DNA of 64,000 nt from Streptomyces marincola. GTDB taxonomy: Bacteria; Actinomycetota; Actinomycetes; Streptomycetales; Streptomycetaceae. A model generated the notes under the pieces. That model did not search any database. It was not told where the DNA came from and saw nothing but the letters and a program-made list of their open reading frames with translations. The position numbers were made by a program, and so were the translations under genes. This document shows, one piece after another, positions 32,920 to 42,393 of the stretch (position 1 is its first letter; each line of letters starts with the position of its first letter). The stretch spans positions 186,001 to 250,000 of the forward strand of contig NZ_CP084541.1 of the NCBI RefSeq assembly GCF_020410765.1, in the 5' to 3' direction.

Positions 32920-34080
32920 ATGACCGCCCCATCCGCCGTCAAGGCGGCCCTGTCCTCGCAGGCCATAGAGACCCCTTCGTGGGCCTACGGAAACTCCGGC
33001 ACCCGGTTCAAGGTGTTCGCCCAGCAGGGCGTGCCCCGCGACCCCTGGGAGAAGCTCGACGACGCGGCGCAGGTCCAGCGGCACACCGGGGTCGCCCCCG
33101 TCGTCGCCCTGCACATCCCGTGGGACCGGGTCGACGACTACGCCGCGCTCGCCCGCCACGCGCGGGAGCGCGGGCTGCGGCTCGGCGCGATCAACGCGAA
33201 CGTGTTCCAGGAGGACGAGTACCGGCTCGGCAGCGTCTGCCACCCCGACGCGGCCGTCCGGCGCAAGGCGCTCGACCACCTGCTCGAATGCGTGGACATC
33301 ATGGACGCCACCGGGTCCAAGGACCTGAAGCTGTGGTTCGCCGACGGCACCAACTACCCGGGCCAGGACGACATCCGCGCCCGCCAGGACCGCCTGGCCG
33401 AGGCGCTGGCCGCGGTGTACGAGCGGCTGGGCGAGGGGCAACGGCTGCTCCTTGAGTACAAGTTCTTCGAACCGGCGTTCTACACCACGGACGTGCCCGA
33501 CTGGGGAACGGCCTACGCGCACTGCCTCAAGCTCGGCGAGAAGGCGCAGGTCGTCGTCGACACCGGGCACCACGCGCCCGGCACCAACATCGAGTTCATC
33601 GTCGCGCTGCTGCTGCGCGAGGGGAAGCTCGGCGGTTTCGACTTCAACTCGCGCTTCTACGCCGACGACGACCTGATGGTCGGCGCCGCCGACCCGTTCC
33701 AGCTGTTCCGCATCATGTGCGAGGTGGTGGGCGGCGGCGGCTTCGGTCCCGGGGTCGCGTTCATGCTGGACCAGTGCCACAACATCGAGCCGAAGATCCC
33801 GGCGATCATCCGCTCCGTGATGAACGTCCAGGAGGCGACGGCCAAGGCCCTGCTCGTGGACCGCGACGCGCTGGCCGCCGCCCAGTCGGCCGGTGACGTC
33901 CTGGGCGCCAACGCGGTGCTGATGGACGCCTACAACACCGACGTGCGCCCCCTGCTGGCCGAACTGCGCGAGGAGTCGGGCCTGGACCCCGACCCCGTCG
34001 CCGCGTACCACCGCTCCGGCTGGGCCGAGCAGATCACCGAGAACCGCAAGGGCGGCCAGCAGGCCGGATGGGGAGCCTGA
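32920..34080 (+). CDS. rhaI: L-rhamnose isomerase
   Basis: This 386-residue TIM-barrel isomerase converts L-rhamnose to L-rhamnulose with a divalent metal. It is the RhaI type, related to xylose isomerases. Likely metal and substrate residues are in LLEYKFFEPAFYTTD, VVDTGHHAPGTNIEF, FDFNSRFYADDD and the Asp/His of LDQCHNIEPK. ATG at 32920 follows GGGAG. The open frame extends 25 codons upstream through the operator, which cannot be coding. It is the first gene of rhaI-rhaD-rhaB-lutABC. Confidence 0.95.
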   Translation: MTAPSAVKAALSSQAIETPSWAYGNSGTRFKVFAQQGVPRDPWEKLDDAAQVQRHTGVAPVVALHIPWDRVDDYAALARHARERGLRLGAINANVFQEDEYRLGSVCHPDAAVRRKALDHLLECVDIMDATGSKDLKLWFADGTNYPGQDDIRARQDRLAEALAAVYERLGEGQRLLLEYKFFEPAFYTTDVPDWGTAYAHCLKLGEKAQVVVDTGHHAPGTNIEFIVALLLREGKLGGFDFNSRFYADDDLMVGAADPFQLFRIMCEVVGGGGFGPGVAFMLDQCHNIEPKIPAIIRSVMNVQEATAKALLVDRDALAAAQSAGDVLGANAVLMDAYNTDVRPLLAELREESGLDPDPVAAYHRSGWAEQITENRKGGQQAGWGA

Positions 34081-34085
34081 GAGCG

Positions 34086-36131
34086 ATGACGACGAACGAC
34101 CACCCGGCGGTCGCCGACCTGCTGGCGCGCTCGCACCGGCTGGGCGCCGACCCGCGCAACACCAACTACGCGGGCGGCAACACCTCGGCCAAGGGCACGG
34201 CCGCCGACCCGGTGACGGGCGGCGAGGTCGAGCTGATGTGGGTGAAGGGCTCGGGCGGCGACCTGGGCACGCTCAGGCCCGAGGGCCTGGCCGCCCTGCG
34301 CCTGGACCGGCTGCGCGCCCTCAAGGACGTGTACCCGGGCGTGGAGCGCGAGGACGAGATGGTCGCCGCGTTCGACTTCTGCCTGCACGGCAAGGGCGGC
34401 GCGGCGCCGTCGATCGACACGGCCATGCACGGCCTGGTCGAGGCCGCGCACGTGGACCACCTGCACCCGGACTCGGGGATCGCGCTGGCCTGCGCGGCCG
34501 ACGGCGAGGAACTGACGAAGGAGTGCTTCGGCGAGCAGGTCGTGTGGGTGCCGTGGCGCAGGCCCGGCTTCCAGCTCGGCCTCGACATCGCCGCCGTGCG
34601 GCGCGCCCATCCGCAGGCCATCGGCTGCGTCCTGGGCGGGCACGGCATCACGGCGTGGGGCGAGACCAGCGAGGAGTGCGAGCGCAACTCGCTGCACATC
34701 ATCAGGACGGCGGAGGAGTTCCTCGCGGAGCGCGGCAGGCCGGAGCCGTTCGGACCGGTCCTCGACGGCTACCAGGCGCTGCCCGAGGCCGAGCGCAGGG
34801 AGCGCGCCGCGGCGCTCGCGCCGGTGGTGCGCGCCATCGCCAGCGCCGACCGGCCGCAGGTGGGGCACTTCACGGACAGCGACGTGGTGCTCGACTTCCT
34901 CGCCGCCGCCGAGCACCCGCGCCTGGCGCGCCTCGGCACCTCGTGCCCGGACCACTTCCTGCGCACCAAGGTCCGCCCGCTGGTCCTCGACCTGCCGGCG
35001 GGCGCGCCGCTGGAGGAGGCGGTGGCCCGGCTGAAGGAGCTGCACGCGGAGTACCGCGAGGAGTACCGCGCCTACTACGAGCGGCACGCCGACGCCTCCT
35101 CGCCCGCGATGCGCGGCGCGGACCCGGCGATCGTGCTGGTGCCCGGCGTGGGCATGTTCTCCTTCGGCAAGGACAAGCAGACGGCGCGCGTGGCGGGCGA
35201 GTTCTACGTCAACGCCATCAACGTGATGCGCGGCGCCGAGGCCGTCTCCTCCTACGCGCCGATCGAGGAGTCGGAGAAGTTCCGCATCGAGTACTGGGAG
35301 TTGGAGGAGGCCAAGCTGCGGCGGATGCCGCCGCCGAAGCCGCTGGCGACGCGCGTCGCGCTGATCACCGGTGCCGGCTCCGGCATCGGGCGGGCCACGG
35401 CGCAGCGGCTGGCGGCCGAGGGCGCGTGCGTGGTGGTGGCGGACCTGAACGGCGAGGCCGCGGCCGAGGTCGCGCGTGAACTCGGCGGCCCCGACCGCGC
35501 GGTGGCCGTCACGGTCGACGTCACCTCGGAGGAGCAGATCCGCGCGGCGTTCGCGTCCGCGGTCCTGGCGTTCGGCGGCGTGGACCTGGTGGTCAACAAC
35601 GCGGGCATCTCCGTGTCCAAGCCGCTGCTTGAGACGACGGCGCGGGACTGGGACCTCCAGCACGACATCATGGCGCGCGGTTCGTTCCTGGTGTCGCGCG
35701 AGGCGGCCCGGGTGATGCGGGACCAGGGCCTGGGCGGCGACATCATCTACATCGCCTCGAAGAACGGGGTGTTCGCCGGGCCGAACAACATCGCCTACGG
35801 CGCGACCAAGGCCGACCAGGCGCACCAGGTGCGGCTGCTCGCGGCGGAACTGGGCGAGCTGGGCATCCGCGTCAACGGCGTCAACCCGGACGGCGTCGTG
35901 CGGGGTTCGGGGATCTTCGCGGGCGGGTGGGGCGCGAAGCGCGCCGCGGTCTACGGGGTGCCGGAGGAGAAGCTGGGCGAGTTCTACGCGCAACGGACGC
36001 TGCTGAAGCGCGAGGTGCTGCCCGAGCACGTGGCGAACGCCGTGTTCGCGCTGACCGGCGGCGATCTGAGCCACACGACGGGGCTGCACATTCCGGTGGA
36101 CGCCGGGGTGGCCGCGGCGTTCCTGCGCTGA
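34086..36131 (+). CDS. rhaD: Bifunctional rhamnulose-1-phosphate aldolase / lactaldehyde dehydrogenase
   Basis: This 681-residue fusion has an N-terminal class II aldolase (about 1-400; TNYAGGNTSAKG, MHGLVEAAHVDHLHPDSG) that should split L-rhamnulose-1-phosphate into dihydroxyacetone phosphate and L-lactaldehyde. The C-terminal short-chain dehydrogenase (about 415-681; VALITGAGSGIGRAT, VVNNAGIS, YGATKADQ) should oxidise lactaldehyde to L-lactate with NAD+. This aldolase-dehydrogenase fusion is known in actinobacterial and other rhamnose pathways. ATG at 34086, 5 bp after rhaI. Lactate is then handled by the LutABC products encoded downstream. Confidence 0.95.
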   Translation: MTTNDHPAVADLLARSHRLGADPRNTNYAGGNTSAKGTAADPVTGGEVELMWVKGSGGDLGTLRPEGLAALRLDRLRALKDVYPGVEREDEMVAAFDFCLHGKGGAAPSIDTAMHGLVEAAHVDHLHPDSGIALACAADGEELTKECFGEQVVWVPWRRPGFQLGLDIAAVRRAHPQAIGCVLGGHGITAWGETSEECERNSLHIIRTAEEFLAERGRPEPFGPVLDGYQALPEAERRERAAALAPVVRAIASADRPQVGHFTDSDVVLDFLAAAEHPRLARLGTSCPDHFLRTKVRPLVLDLPAGAPLEEAVARLKELHAEYREEYRAYYERHADASSPAMRGADPAIVLVPGVGMFSFGKDKQTARVAGEFYVNAINVMRGAEAVSSYAPIEESEKFRIEYWELEEAKLRRMPPPKPLATRVALITGAGSGIGRATAQRLAAEGACVVVADLNGEAAAEVARELGGPDRAVAVTVDVTSEEQIRAAFASAVLAFGGVDLVVNNAGISVSKPLLETTARDWDLQHDIMARGSFLVSREAARVMRDQGLGGDIIYIASKNGVFAGPNNIAYGATKADQAHQVRLLAAELGELGIRVNGVNPDGVVRGSGIFAGGWGAKRAAVYGVPEEKLGEFYAQRTLLKREVLPEHVANAVFALTGGDLSHTTGLHIPVDAGVAAAFLR

Positions 36132-36143
36132 GGCGTGGGCGGC

Positions 36144-37697
36144 GTGGCGGAAGTGAACGACGACAGCGGGGCCGTGCCGCACGCCGGCCCCCGGGGCGCG
36201 CGCGGCGCGTCCCGGGGGCCGGGCGCGCGGCCGTTCGCCGCGGTGGATCTCGGGGCGTCGAGCGGGCGGGTGATGCTGGCGTCCGTGGGCGAGGGCGCGT
36301 TGTCCCTGCGCGAGGTGCACCGGTTCCCGAACGAGCCGGTGCGCGTGGGCGGCACCCTGTACTGGGACATCCTGGGGCTGTACCGGGGGGTGCTCGCTGG
36401 GCTGCGCGCGGCCGGGCGGGAGACCGGGGGCAGGCTCGCGGGGGTCGGCATCGACTCCTGGGCGGTCGACTACGGTCTGCTCGACGCGTCGGGCGCGCTG
36501 CTCGGCAACCCGGTGCACTACCGGGACGGCAGGACCGAGGGCATGGCGGAACGGGTCGCGCGGCGGCTGCCGCCCGCGGAGCTGTACGCGGCCACGGGCA
36601 TCCAGCACCTGCCGTTCAACACGGTCTACCAGCTGGCCGCCGAGCGCGACGGGCCGCGTCTCGCCGCCGCGCGGCGGCTGCTGCTGATACCCGACCTGAT
36701 CGCCTACTGGCTGACGGGCGAGGCGGGCACGGAGCTGACGAACGCCTCGACCACGCAGCTGATCGATCCGCGCACGGGCGACTGGTCCGCGCGCGTGGCC
36801 GAGGCGGCGGGCGTGGACCTGGGGCTGTTCGCCCCGCTGCGGCGGCCGGGCGACCCGGCGGGCACCCTGCTGCCCGAGGTGCTGGCCGAGACCGGGCTGA
36901 CCGGGCCGGTGCCGGTGACGGCCGTCGGCTCGCACGACACCGCGTCGGCCGTCGCGGGGGTGCCGGCGCAAGGGGACCGGTTCGCGTACATCGCGACCGG
37001 GACGTGGTCGCTGGCGGGCGTGGAGCTGCCGGCTCCCGTCCTCGGCGAGGACAGCCGCCGCGCGAACTTCACCAACGAACTCGGCGTCGACGGCACGGTC
37101 AGGTACCTGCGCAACATCATGGGCCTGTGGCTGCTCCAGGAGTGCCTGCGCCACTGGGCCGCCGCCGGCACGCCGTACGAGCTCGGCCCGCTGCTCGCCG
37201 AGGCGGCGCGGGCGCCGGCGCTGCGTTCCGTGGTGGACGCGGGCGACCCGGGGTTCATCGCGCCCGGCGGCATGCCGGACCGGATCGCGGCGGCCTGCCG
37301 CCGCACCGGCCAGCCCGAGCCGCGCGACGCGGCCGAGACCGTGCGGTGCGTGCTCGACTCGCTGGCCCTGGCCCACCGGGCGGCGGTGGCGGACGCGCGG
37401 CGCCTGTCGGGGCGGGCGGTGGACGTGGTGCACATCGTGGGCGGCGGCGCCCACAACGAGTTGCTGTGCCAACTGACGGCGGACGCGTGCGGGCTGCCCG
37501 TGGTGGCGGGCCCGGCGGAGGCCGCGGCGCTGGGGAACGTCATGGTGCAGGCCGGGGCGGCGGGCGCGGTGCCCGGCGGGCTCGCGCACGCGCGCGGTCT
37601 GCTGCGCGCGACGCAGCCGTTGCGGCACCATGAGCCCTCGGGTGACACGGCCGTCTGGGAACGGGCGGCGGCCCGGCTGACCGGCGGAGAGGACTGA
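36144..37697 (+). CDS. rhaB: L-rhamnulokinase
   Basis: This 517-residue kinase of the FGGY family phosphorylates L-rhamnulose. Motifs include FAAVDLGASSGRVML at the N-terminus, GIDSWAVDYGLLD, TGIQHLPFNTVYQL, the phosphate-binding GSHDTASAV and HIVGGGAHNELLCQLTAD. GTG at 36144 has GAGG at a usable distance; the upstream GTG at 36135 lies too close to the ribosome site. Both starts leave a 30-residue Gly/Arg-rich tail before the kinase core. Confidence 0.94.
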   Translation: MAEVNDDSGAVPHAGPRGARGASRGPGARPFAAVDLGASSGRVMLASVGEGALSLREVHRFPNEPVRVGGTLYWDILGLYRGVLAGLRAAGRETGGRLAGVGIDSWAVDYGLLDASGALLGNPVHYRDGRTEGMAERVARRLPPAELYAATGIQHLPFNTVYQLAAERDGPRLAAARRLLLIPDLIAYWLTGEAGTELTNASTTQLIDPRTGDWSARVAEAAGVDLGLFAPLRRPGDPAGTLLPEVLAETGLTGPVPVTAVGSHDTASAVAGVPAQGDRFAYIATGTWSLAGVELPAPVLGEDSRRANFTNELGVDGTVRYLRNIMGLWLLQECLRHWAAAGTPYELGPLLAEAARAPALRSVVDAGDPGFIAPGGMPDRIAAACRRTGQPEPRDAAETVRCVLDSLALAHRAAVADARRLSGRAVDVVHIVGGGAHNELLCQLTADACGLPVVAGPAEAAALGNVMVQAGAAGAVPGGLAHARGLLRATQPLRHHEPSGDTAVWERAAARLTGGED

Positions 37698-37700
37698 GGC

Positions 37701-38453
37701 ATGCGGGTGGCGCTGTTCGTCACGTGCGTCAACGACACGCTGTACCCACGAACGGGGCAGGCCGTGGTGTCCCTGCTGCGGCGGCTCGGCGTGGAGGTGG
37801 AGTTCCCGCAGGCGCAGTCGTGCTGCGGGCAGCCGCAGTTCAACACCGGGTACCGGTGGGAGACCGAGCCGCTGGTGCGGCGGTTCGCGGCGGCGTTCGA
37901 GGGGTTCGACCACATCGTGACGCCCTCGGGCTCGTGCGCCGCGATGGTGCGGGACAACTACCCGCGGATCGGGGCGAAGGCGGCGGCCGAGGGGCGGGGC
38001 GAGGAGCTGGCGCGGGCGGCGGACGCGGTGGTGCCGCGGACGCTGGAGCTGTCCGAGTTCCTGGTGGACGTGCTGGGCGTGACCGATGTCGGCGCCTACT
38101 ACCCGCACCGGGTGACCTACCACCCCACGTGCCACGGGCTGCGCATGCTGGGTCTGGGCGACCGGCCGCGGCGGCTGCTGGAAGCGGTCGCGGGTCTCGA
38201 CCTGGTCGAGCTGCCCGGGGCCGAGGAGTGCTGCGGGTTCGGGGGGACGTTCGCAGTGAAGAACGCGGCGGTCTCCGCGGCGATGGGCGCGGACAAGGCA
38301 CGGCACGTCGAGGGCACGGGCGCGGGCGCGGTGTGCACGGTGGACAACTCCTGCCTGATGCACATCGGCGGCACGCTGTCCCGGCTCGGGTCCCGGGTGC
38401 GGCCGGTGCACCTGGCCGAGATCCTGGCAAGCACGCGAGAGGAGCAGTGGTGA
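37701..38453 (+). CDS. lutA: Lactate utilization protein A (Fe-S, CCG domains)
   Basis: This 250-residue subunit of the LutABC complex oxidises L-lactate to pyruvate. It holds two cysteine-rich CCG domains: SCCGQPQFN with PSGSCAAMV, and YHPTCHG with ECCGFGGTF and DNSCLMHIGG. Start ATG lies 3 bp after rhaB. Placement in a rhamnose operon supplies a use for the lactate formed by RhaD. Confidence 0.95.
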   Translation: MRVALFVTCVNDTLYPRTGQAVVSLLRRLGVEVEFPQAQSCCGQPQFNTGYRWETEPLVRRFAAAFEGFDHIVTPSGSCAAMVRDNYPRIGAKAAAEGRGEELARAADAVVPRTLELSEFLVDVLGVTDVGAYYPHRVTYHPTCHGLRMLGLGDRPRRLLEAVAGLDLVELPGAEECCGFGGTFAVKNAAVSAAMGADKARHVEGTGAGAVCTVDNSCLMHIGGTLSRLGSRVRPVHLAEILASTREEQW

Positions 38454-39928
38454 GCGGCACGTATCTGGGCATGCCCGCGTTCCCCGTGGCCGCGGCCACG
38501 GCGACCGCCGACGGGCGGCTGCGCGCGAACCTCACGCACGCCACCCGCACCATCCGCGGCAAGCGGGCCGCCGCGGTGGCGGAGCTGCCCGACTGGGCGG
38601 CGCTGCGGGCGGCGGGCGCGGCGGTGAAGGACCGCACGCTGCGGCACCTGGACACCTATCTGACGCAGGCGGAGGAGGCGGTGACGGCCGCGGGCGGCAC
38701 CGTGCACTGGGCCGCCGACGCGCGGGAGGCCAACCGGATCGTGACGCGCCTGGTCCGGGAGACGGGCGAGCGCGAGGTGGTCAAGGTCAAGTCGATGGCC
38801 ACCCAGGAGATCGGTCTCAACGCGGCGCTCGCCGGGGCGGGCATCCGCGCCTACGAGACGGATCTGGCCGAGCTGATCGTCCAGTTGGGCGACGACCTGC
38901 CCTCGCACATCCTCGTGCCCGCCATCCACCGCAACCGGGGCGAGATCCGGGACATCTTCGCGGAGCGCATGGCGGACTGGGGCCGCCCGGCGCCCGAGGG
39001 CCTGTCGGACCGGCCGGCCGAGCTGGCGGAGGCGGCGCGGCTGCACCTGCGGGAGAAGTTCCTGACCGCGAAGGTCGGCATCTCGGGCGCGAACTTCCTG
39101 GTGGCGGAGACGGGCACGCTCGTCGTCGTCGAGTCGGAGGGCAACGGGCGGATGTGCCTGACGCTGCCGGAGACGCTGATCTCGGTGGTGGGCATCGAGA
39201 AGGTCGTGCCGACGTGGCGGGACCTGGAGGTCTACCTCCAGCTGCTGCCGCGTTCCTCGACCGCCGAGCGGATGAACCCCTACACGTCGATGTGGACGGG
39301 CCCCGGCGAGTCCGACGGGCCGCGCGCGTTCCACCTGGTGCTGCTGGACAACGGGCGCACCGACACGCTGGCCGACACGGTGGGGCGGCAGGCGCTGCGC
39401 TGCATCCGGTGCTCGGCCTGCCTGAACGTGTGCCCGGTGTACGAGCGGGCCGGCGGCCACGCGTACGGCTCGGCCTACCCGGGGCCGATCGGCGCCATCC
39501 TCACCCCGCAGCTGCGCGGCACGGCGAGCGAGGTGGACGCCTCGCTGCCGTACGCGTCGTCGCTGTGCGGCGCCTGCTACGAGGTCTGCCCGGTGGCCAT
39601 CGACATCCCCGAGGTGCTGGTGCACCTGCGGGAGCGGGTGGTGCAGGGCGGCCCCGCCTCGGTGGGCGGGCAGCGGGTGCGGCTGAAGCCGGCCAGGGGC
39701 CACGCGGCGGAACGGGCCGCCATGCGCGCGGCCCGCTGGGCACTGGACCGGCCCGGGGTGCTGCGCGCCGGGCAGCGGCTGGCCGCGCGCACGCGCCGGC
39801 TGCATCCCGACCGGCTGCCGGGGCCGGGGCGGGCCTGGACCGATACGCGCGCGGTGCCCGAGGTGCCGGCCGAGTCGTTCCGCGACTGGTGGCAGCGCAC
39901 CGGCGGTGGACGGGAGGCGGGCGCGTGA
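38450..39928 (+). CDS. lutB: Lactate utilization protein B (ferredoxin-type Fe-S)
   Basis: This 492-residue iron-sulfur protein of LutABC carries two 4Fe-4S motifs, CIRCSACLNVCP and CGACYEVCP. The LUD domain contains HILVPAIHRNRGEI, LREKFLTAKVGISGANFLVAETGT and NGRMCLTLPE. The GTG start overlaps the lutA stop (GTGA) with AGGAG eight bases upstream. The open frame runs further upstream through lutA but is not coding there. Confidence 0.95.
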   Translation: MSGTYLGMPAFPVAAATATADGRLRANLTHATRTIRGKRAAAVAELPDWAALRAAGAAVKDRTLRHLDTYLTQAEEAVTAAGGTVHWAADAREANRIVTRLVRETGEREVVKVKSMATQEIGLNAALAGAGIRAYETDLAELIVQLGDDLPSHILVPAIHRNRGEIRDIFAERMADWGRPAPEGLSDRPAELAEAARLHLREKFLTAKVGISGANFLVAETGTLVVVESEGNGRMCLTLPETLISVVGIEKVVPTWRDLEVYLQLLPRSSTAERMNPYTSMWTGPGESDGPRAFHLVLLDNGRTDTLADTVGRQALRCIRCSACLNVCPVYERAGGHAYGSAYPGPIGAILTPQLRGTASEVDASLPYASSLCGACYEVCPVAIDIPEVLVHLRERVVQGGPASVGGQRVRLKPARGHAAERAAMRAARWALDRPGVLRAGQRLAARTRRLHPDRLPGPGRAWTDTRAVPEVPAESFRDWWQRTGGGREAGA

Positions 39929-40560
39929 GCAGCCGCGATCTCGTGCTGGGCCGCATCAGGCGGGCGCTCGCCGACGTGCCGCGCGGGGAGCGCCCCGAGG
40001 ACGTCCCGGTGCCGCGCGACTACCTGGCGACCCACTCCCCCGCCGACGCCGTGGAGTTGCTGGCGGAGAACCTGGCGGACTACCGGGCCGTGGTGCACCG
40101 CGCCGACGCGGCCGGGCTGCCGGGCCTCGTGGCGCGGCTGCTGGCCGCGCGGGACGCGCAGACGGTCGTGGTGCCGCCGGGCCTGCCGGAGGAGTGGCTG
40201 GCCGCGACGAACGCCGCGCGCGTCGCCGACACGGCGGATCTGACGCCGCGCCGTCTCGACGCGGTGGACAGCGTCGTCACCGGATGCGCCGTGGCCGTGG
40301 CCGAGACCGGGACGCTCGTGCTCGACGGCTCTCCCGACCAGGGCAGGCGCCGCATCACCCTGGTGCCCGACCACCACGTGTGCGTGGTGCGCGTCCCCGA
40401 ACAGGTCGTGGACTCCGTGCCGCAGGCGCTGGCGCGGCTGGTGCCGACGCGCCCGCTGACGTGGATCTCGGGCCCCTCGGCGACCAGCGACATCGAGCTC
40501 GACCGGGTCGAGGGCGTGCACGGACCGCGCACGCTTGAGGTGGTCCTGCTGCGCGAGTGA
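39925..40560 (+). CDS. lutC: Lactate utilization protein C
   Basis: This 211-residue LUD-domain protein is the third LutABC component. Motifs include DAVDSVVTGCAVAVAETGT, RRITLVPDHHVCVV and ISGPSATSDIELDRVEGVHGPRT. GTG at 39925 overlaps the lutB stop (GTGA), with GGGAGG upstream. It is the last gene of the rha-lut unit. Confidence 0.95.
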   Translation: MSSRDLVLGRIRRALADVPRGERPEDVPVPRDYLATHSPADAVELLAENLADYRAVVHRADAAGLPGLVARLLAARDAQTVVVPPGLPEEWLAATNAARVADTADLTPRRLDAVDSVVTGCAVAVAETGTLVLDGSPDQGRRRITLVPDHHVCVVRVPEQVVDSVPQALARLVPTRPLTWISGPSATSDIELDRVEGVHGPRTLEVVLLRE

Positions 40561-40891
40561 CGGCGCGCGGGCGGCGGGGCCCCGCCCGGGGCGGACGACG
40601 GCCGCGACGGCGGAAGGCGCACCCCGCCCGCCCGGCCGCCGGAATCGGCCCCGGCGGTCCTGGCGACGGCTCCCGTGCTGCGCCACGGGCTGCCGCCCGG
40701 CGTTCCACCGCGGTGGGGCCAGGCGTGGTCCACCGCTTCCCGCGTGGCCGGGGCGCTGCTCGCCGGGTTCGCGCCCACCCAGGGGGCCGGTGGTGGGCAC
40801 GACCGCCGCGACCTGGCGGGTCGGGGGCCGGGAACCGCGTGCGGGGACCGGGCGTTGGCGGCGTGACATGCGAACCCGTGAGGAGCCCCCT
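40561..40891. other. Gene-free stretch after the rha-lut operon
   Basis: About 330 bp without a supported gene. A loop-less palindrome GGCGGGG/CCCCGCC at 40573-40586, just after lutC, may help end transcription. Open frames here are shadows of GC-rich non-coding DNA. Confidence 0.5.
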
Positions 40892-41320
40892 GTGACCGAC
40901 TCCAACCCCGTCCGCGAACTCCGTCTGGTCGTGACGGCCGCCGACTACGACGCGGCGCTGCACTTCTACCGCGACGTCCTGGGGCTGACCGAGCGCGGCG
41001 CGTTCTCCTCGCCCGGCGGCCGGGTCACCATCCTCGACGCCGGCCGCGCCACGCTGGAGCTGACCGACCCGAACCACGCCGCGTTCATCGACGAGGTCGA
41101 GGTGGGGCGGCGCGTGGCCGGACCCATCCGGGTCGCCTTCGAGGTCGACGACTCCACCGCCATGACGTCGAAACTCGCCGCCGCGGGGGCCGAGGTGATC
41201 GCGGAACCGACGCGCACGCCCTGGAACTCGCTGAACTCCCGTCTCGACGCCCCGGGCGCGCTCCAGTTGACCCTCTTCACCGAGTTGGGCGAGCCGGCGG
41301 GCGAGCCGGACGAGGGCTGA
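40892..41320 (+). CDS. VOC-family (glyoxalase/bleomycin-resistance-like) protein
   Basis: This 142-residue protein has paired beta-alpha-beta-beta-beta units of the vicinal-oxygen-chelate fold: RELRLVVTAADYDAALHFYRDVLGL, TILDAGRATLELTDP, IRVAFEVDD and the final LDAPGALQLTLFTEL. GTG at 40892 has AGGAG eight bases before; ATG at 40868 is possible but less well placed. The substrate is unknown. Confidence 0.88.
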   Translation: MTDSNPVRELRLVVTAADYDAALHFYRDVLGLTERGAFSSPGGRVTILDAGRATLELTDPNHAAFIDEVEVGRRVAGPIRVAFEVDDSTAMTSKLAAAGAEVIAEPTRTPWNSLNSRLDAPGALQLTLFTELGEPAGEPDEG

Positions 41321-41370
41321 CATCCGGCCGGCGCCCGTGGGCTCCCGGGGGTCCGCCGACCACCGCACAG

Positions 41371-41385
41371 TTCAGCGCTGCTGAA
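41371..41385. promoter_or_regulatory. Inverted repeat upstream of the EamA gene
   Basis: TTCAGC-GCT-GCTGAA lies 60 bp before the transporter start and is followed by AAGCGTTCAGG. It could be a regulator site; no regulator gene is adjacent. Confidence 0.35.
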
Positions 41386-41444
41386 GCGTTCAGGCAAGAA
41401 AGTTTCGCTGGTGTACCCGGTCGGGCGCACGGGATGCTTCAGCC

Positions 41445-42380
41445 ATGCGTCCGGTCCATCTGCTTCTCGCCGTGCTCGTCGCCGCCGTATGGGGCGTCAA
41501 CTTCGTCGTGATCGAGGTCGGTCTCGAACACTGCCCTCCCCTGCTCTTCTCCGCGCTCCGCTTCCTGGTGGCGGCCGTGCCCGCCGTGTTCCTGCTGCCG
41601 CGCCCCGACGTGGCGTGGCGGTGGATCGTCGGGGTCGGGCTCGCGCTCGGCGTGGCCAAGTTCGGTCTGCTGTTCGTCGGCATGGAGGCCGGAATGCCGG
41701 CCGGGCTGTCCTCGCTCGTCCTCCAGAGCCAGGCGGTGTTCACCCTGCTGATCGCCATGGCCGTGCTGGGCGAACGCCCCGGCGGGCGCCGGGTGGCGGG
41801 CATGGCCGTCGCGGCGGCCGGGGTCACGGTGGCGGCGGTGGACGAGGGCCTGTCCGGCCCGGTGCTCGGCTTCGCGCTGGTCATCGCCGCCGCCGCGTTC
41901 TGGGGCGTGTCCAACGTGCTCACCCGCAGGGCGGCACCCGCGTCCGCGCTCGGCTTCATGGTGTGGGTCAGCCTGGTGCCCATCGTGCCGCTCGCGCTGC
42001 TCTCGGTCCTCGTCGAGGGGCCGCAGGCGAACGTCGACGCGCTGCGGGGGCTCGGCTGGTCGGGGCTCGGCGCGGTCGCCTACGTGGCGTGGGGGGCGAC
42101 GCTGTTCGGCTTCGGCGCGTGGGGGTACCTGCTGCGCCGTTACGACGCGTCGCGGGTGGCGCCCTTCTCGCTGCTGGTCCCCGTGTTCGGGATGAGCGCC
42201 GCCGCGCTGCTGCTCGGCGAGCAGGTCTCCGCGGCCCGCTGGCCCGCCGCGCTCCTGCTGATCGGCGGGGTCGCCCTGGCCACGCTCCCCGGTCGGCGCC
42301 GGCCCGCGGAGGCGGCACGCGGGGCGCGGGAACCGGACCCGCGCGGCGGGCCCGCACCCGTGCTCGCGGCACGGGAGTGA
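41445..42380 (+). CDS. EamA-family (drug/metabolite) membrane transporter
   Basis: This 311-residue protein has ten predicted membrane helices in two EamA repeats (about 5-130 and 142-280), followed by a hydrophilic tail of about 35 residues. WGVNFVVIEVGLEHCPPLLFSALRF is typical of the branch that includes the E. coli EamA exporter of cysteine and O-acetylserine. The substrate here is unknown. Start ATG at 41445. Confidence 0.9.
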   Translation: MRPVHLLLAVLVAAVWGVNFVVIEVGLEHCPPLLFSALRFLVAAVPAVFLLPRPDVAWRWIVGVGLALGVAKFGLLFVGMEAGMPAGLSSLVLQSQAVFTLLIAMAVLGERPGGRRVAGMAVAAAGVTVAAVDEGLSGPVLGFALVIAAAAFWGVSNVLTRRAAPASALGFMVWVSLVPIVPLALLSVLVEGPQANVDALRGLGWSGLGAVAYVAWGATLFGFGAWGYLLRRYDASRVAPFSLLVPVFGMSAAALLLGEQVSAARWPAALLLIGGVALATLPGRRRPAEAARGAREPDPRGGPAPVLAARE

Positions 42381-42393
42381 GGATGCCCCGCCG

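Noticed and set aside
33930..38411. Long minus-strand open frame (about 1,490 codons)
   Set aside because: It is antisense to rhaI, rhaD, rhaB and lutA, all of which have clear families. High GC leaves opposite frames open; the product is His/Arg/Gln-rich with no domain.
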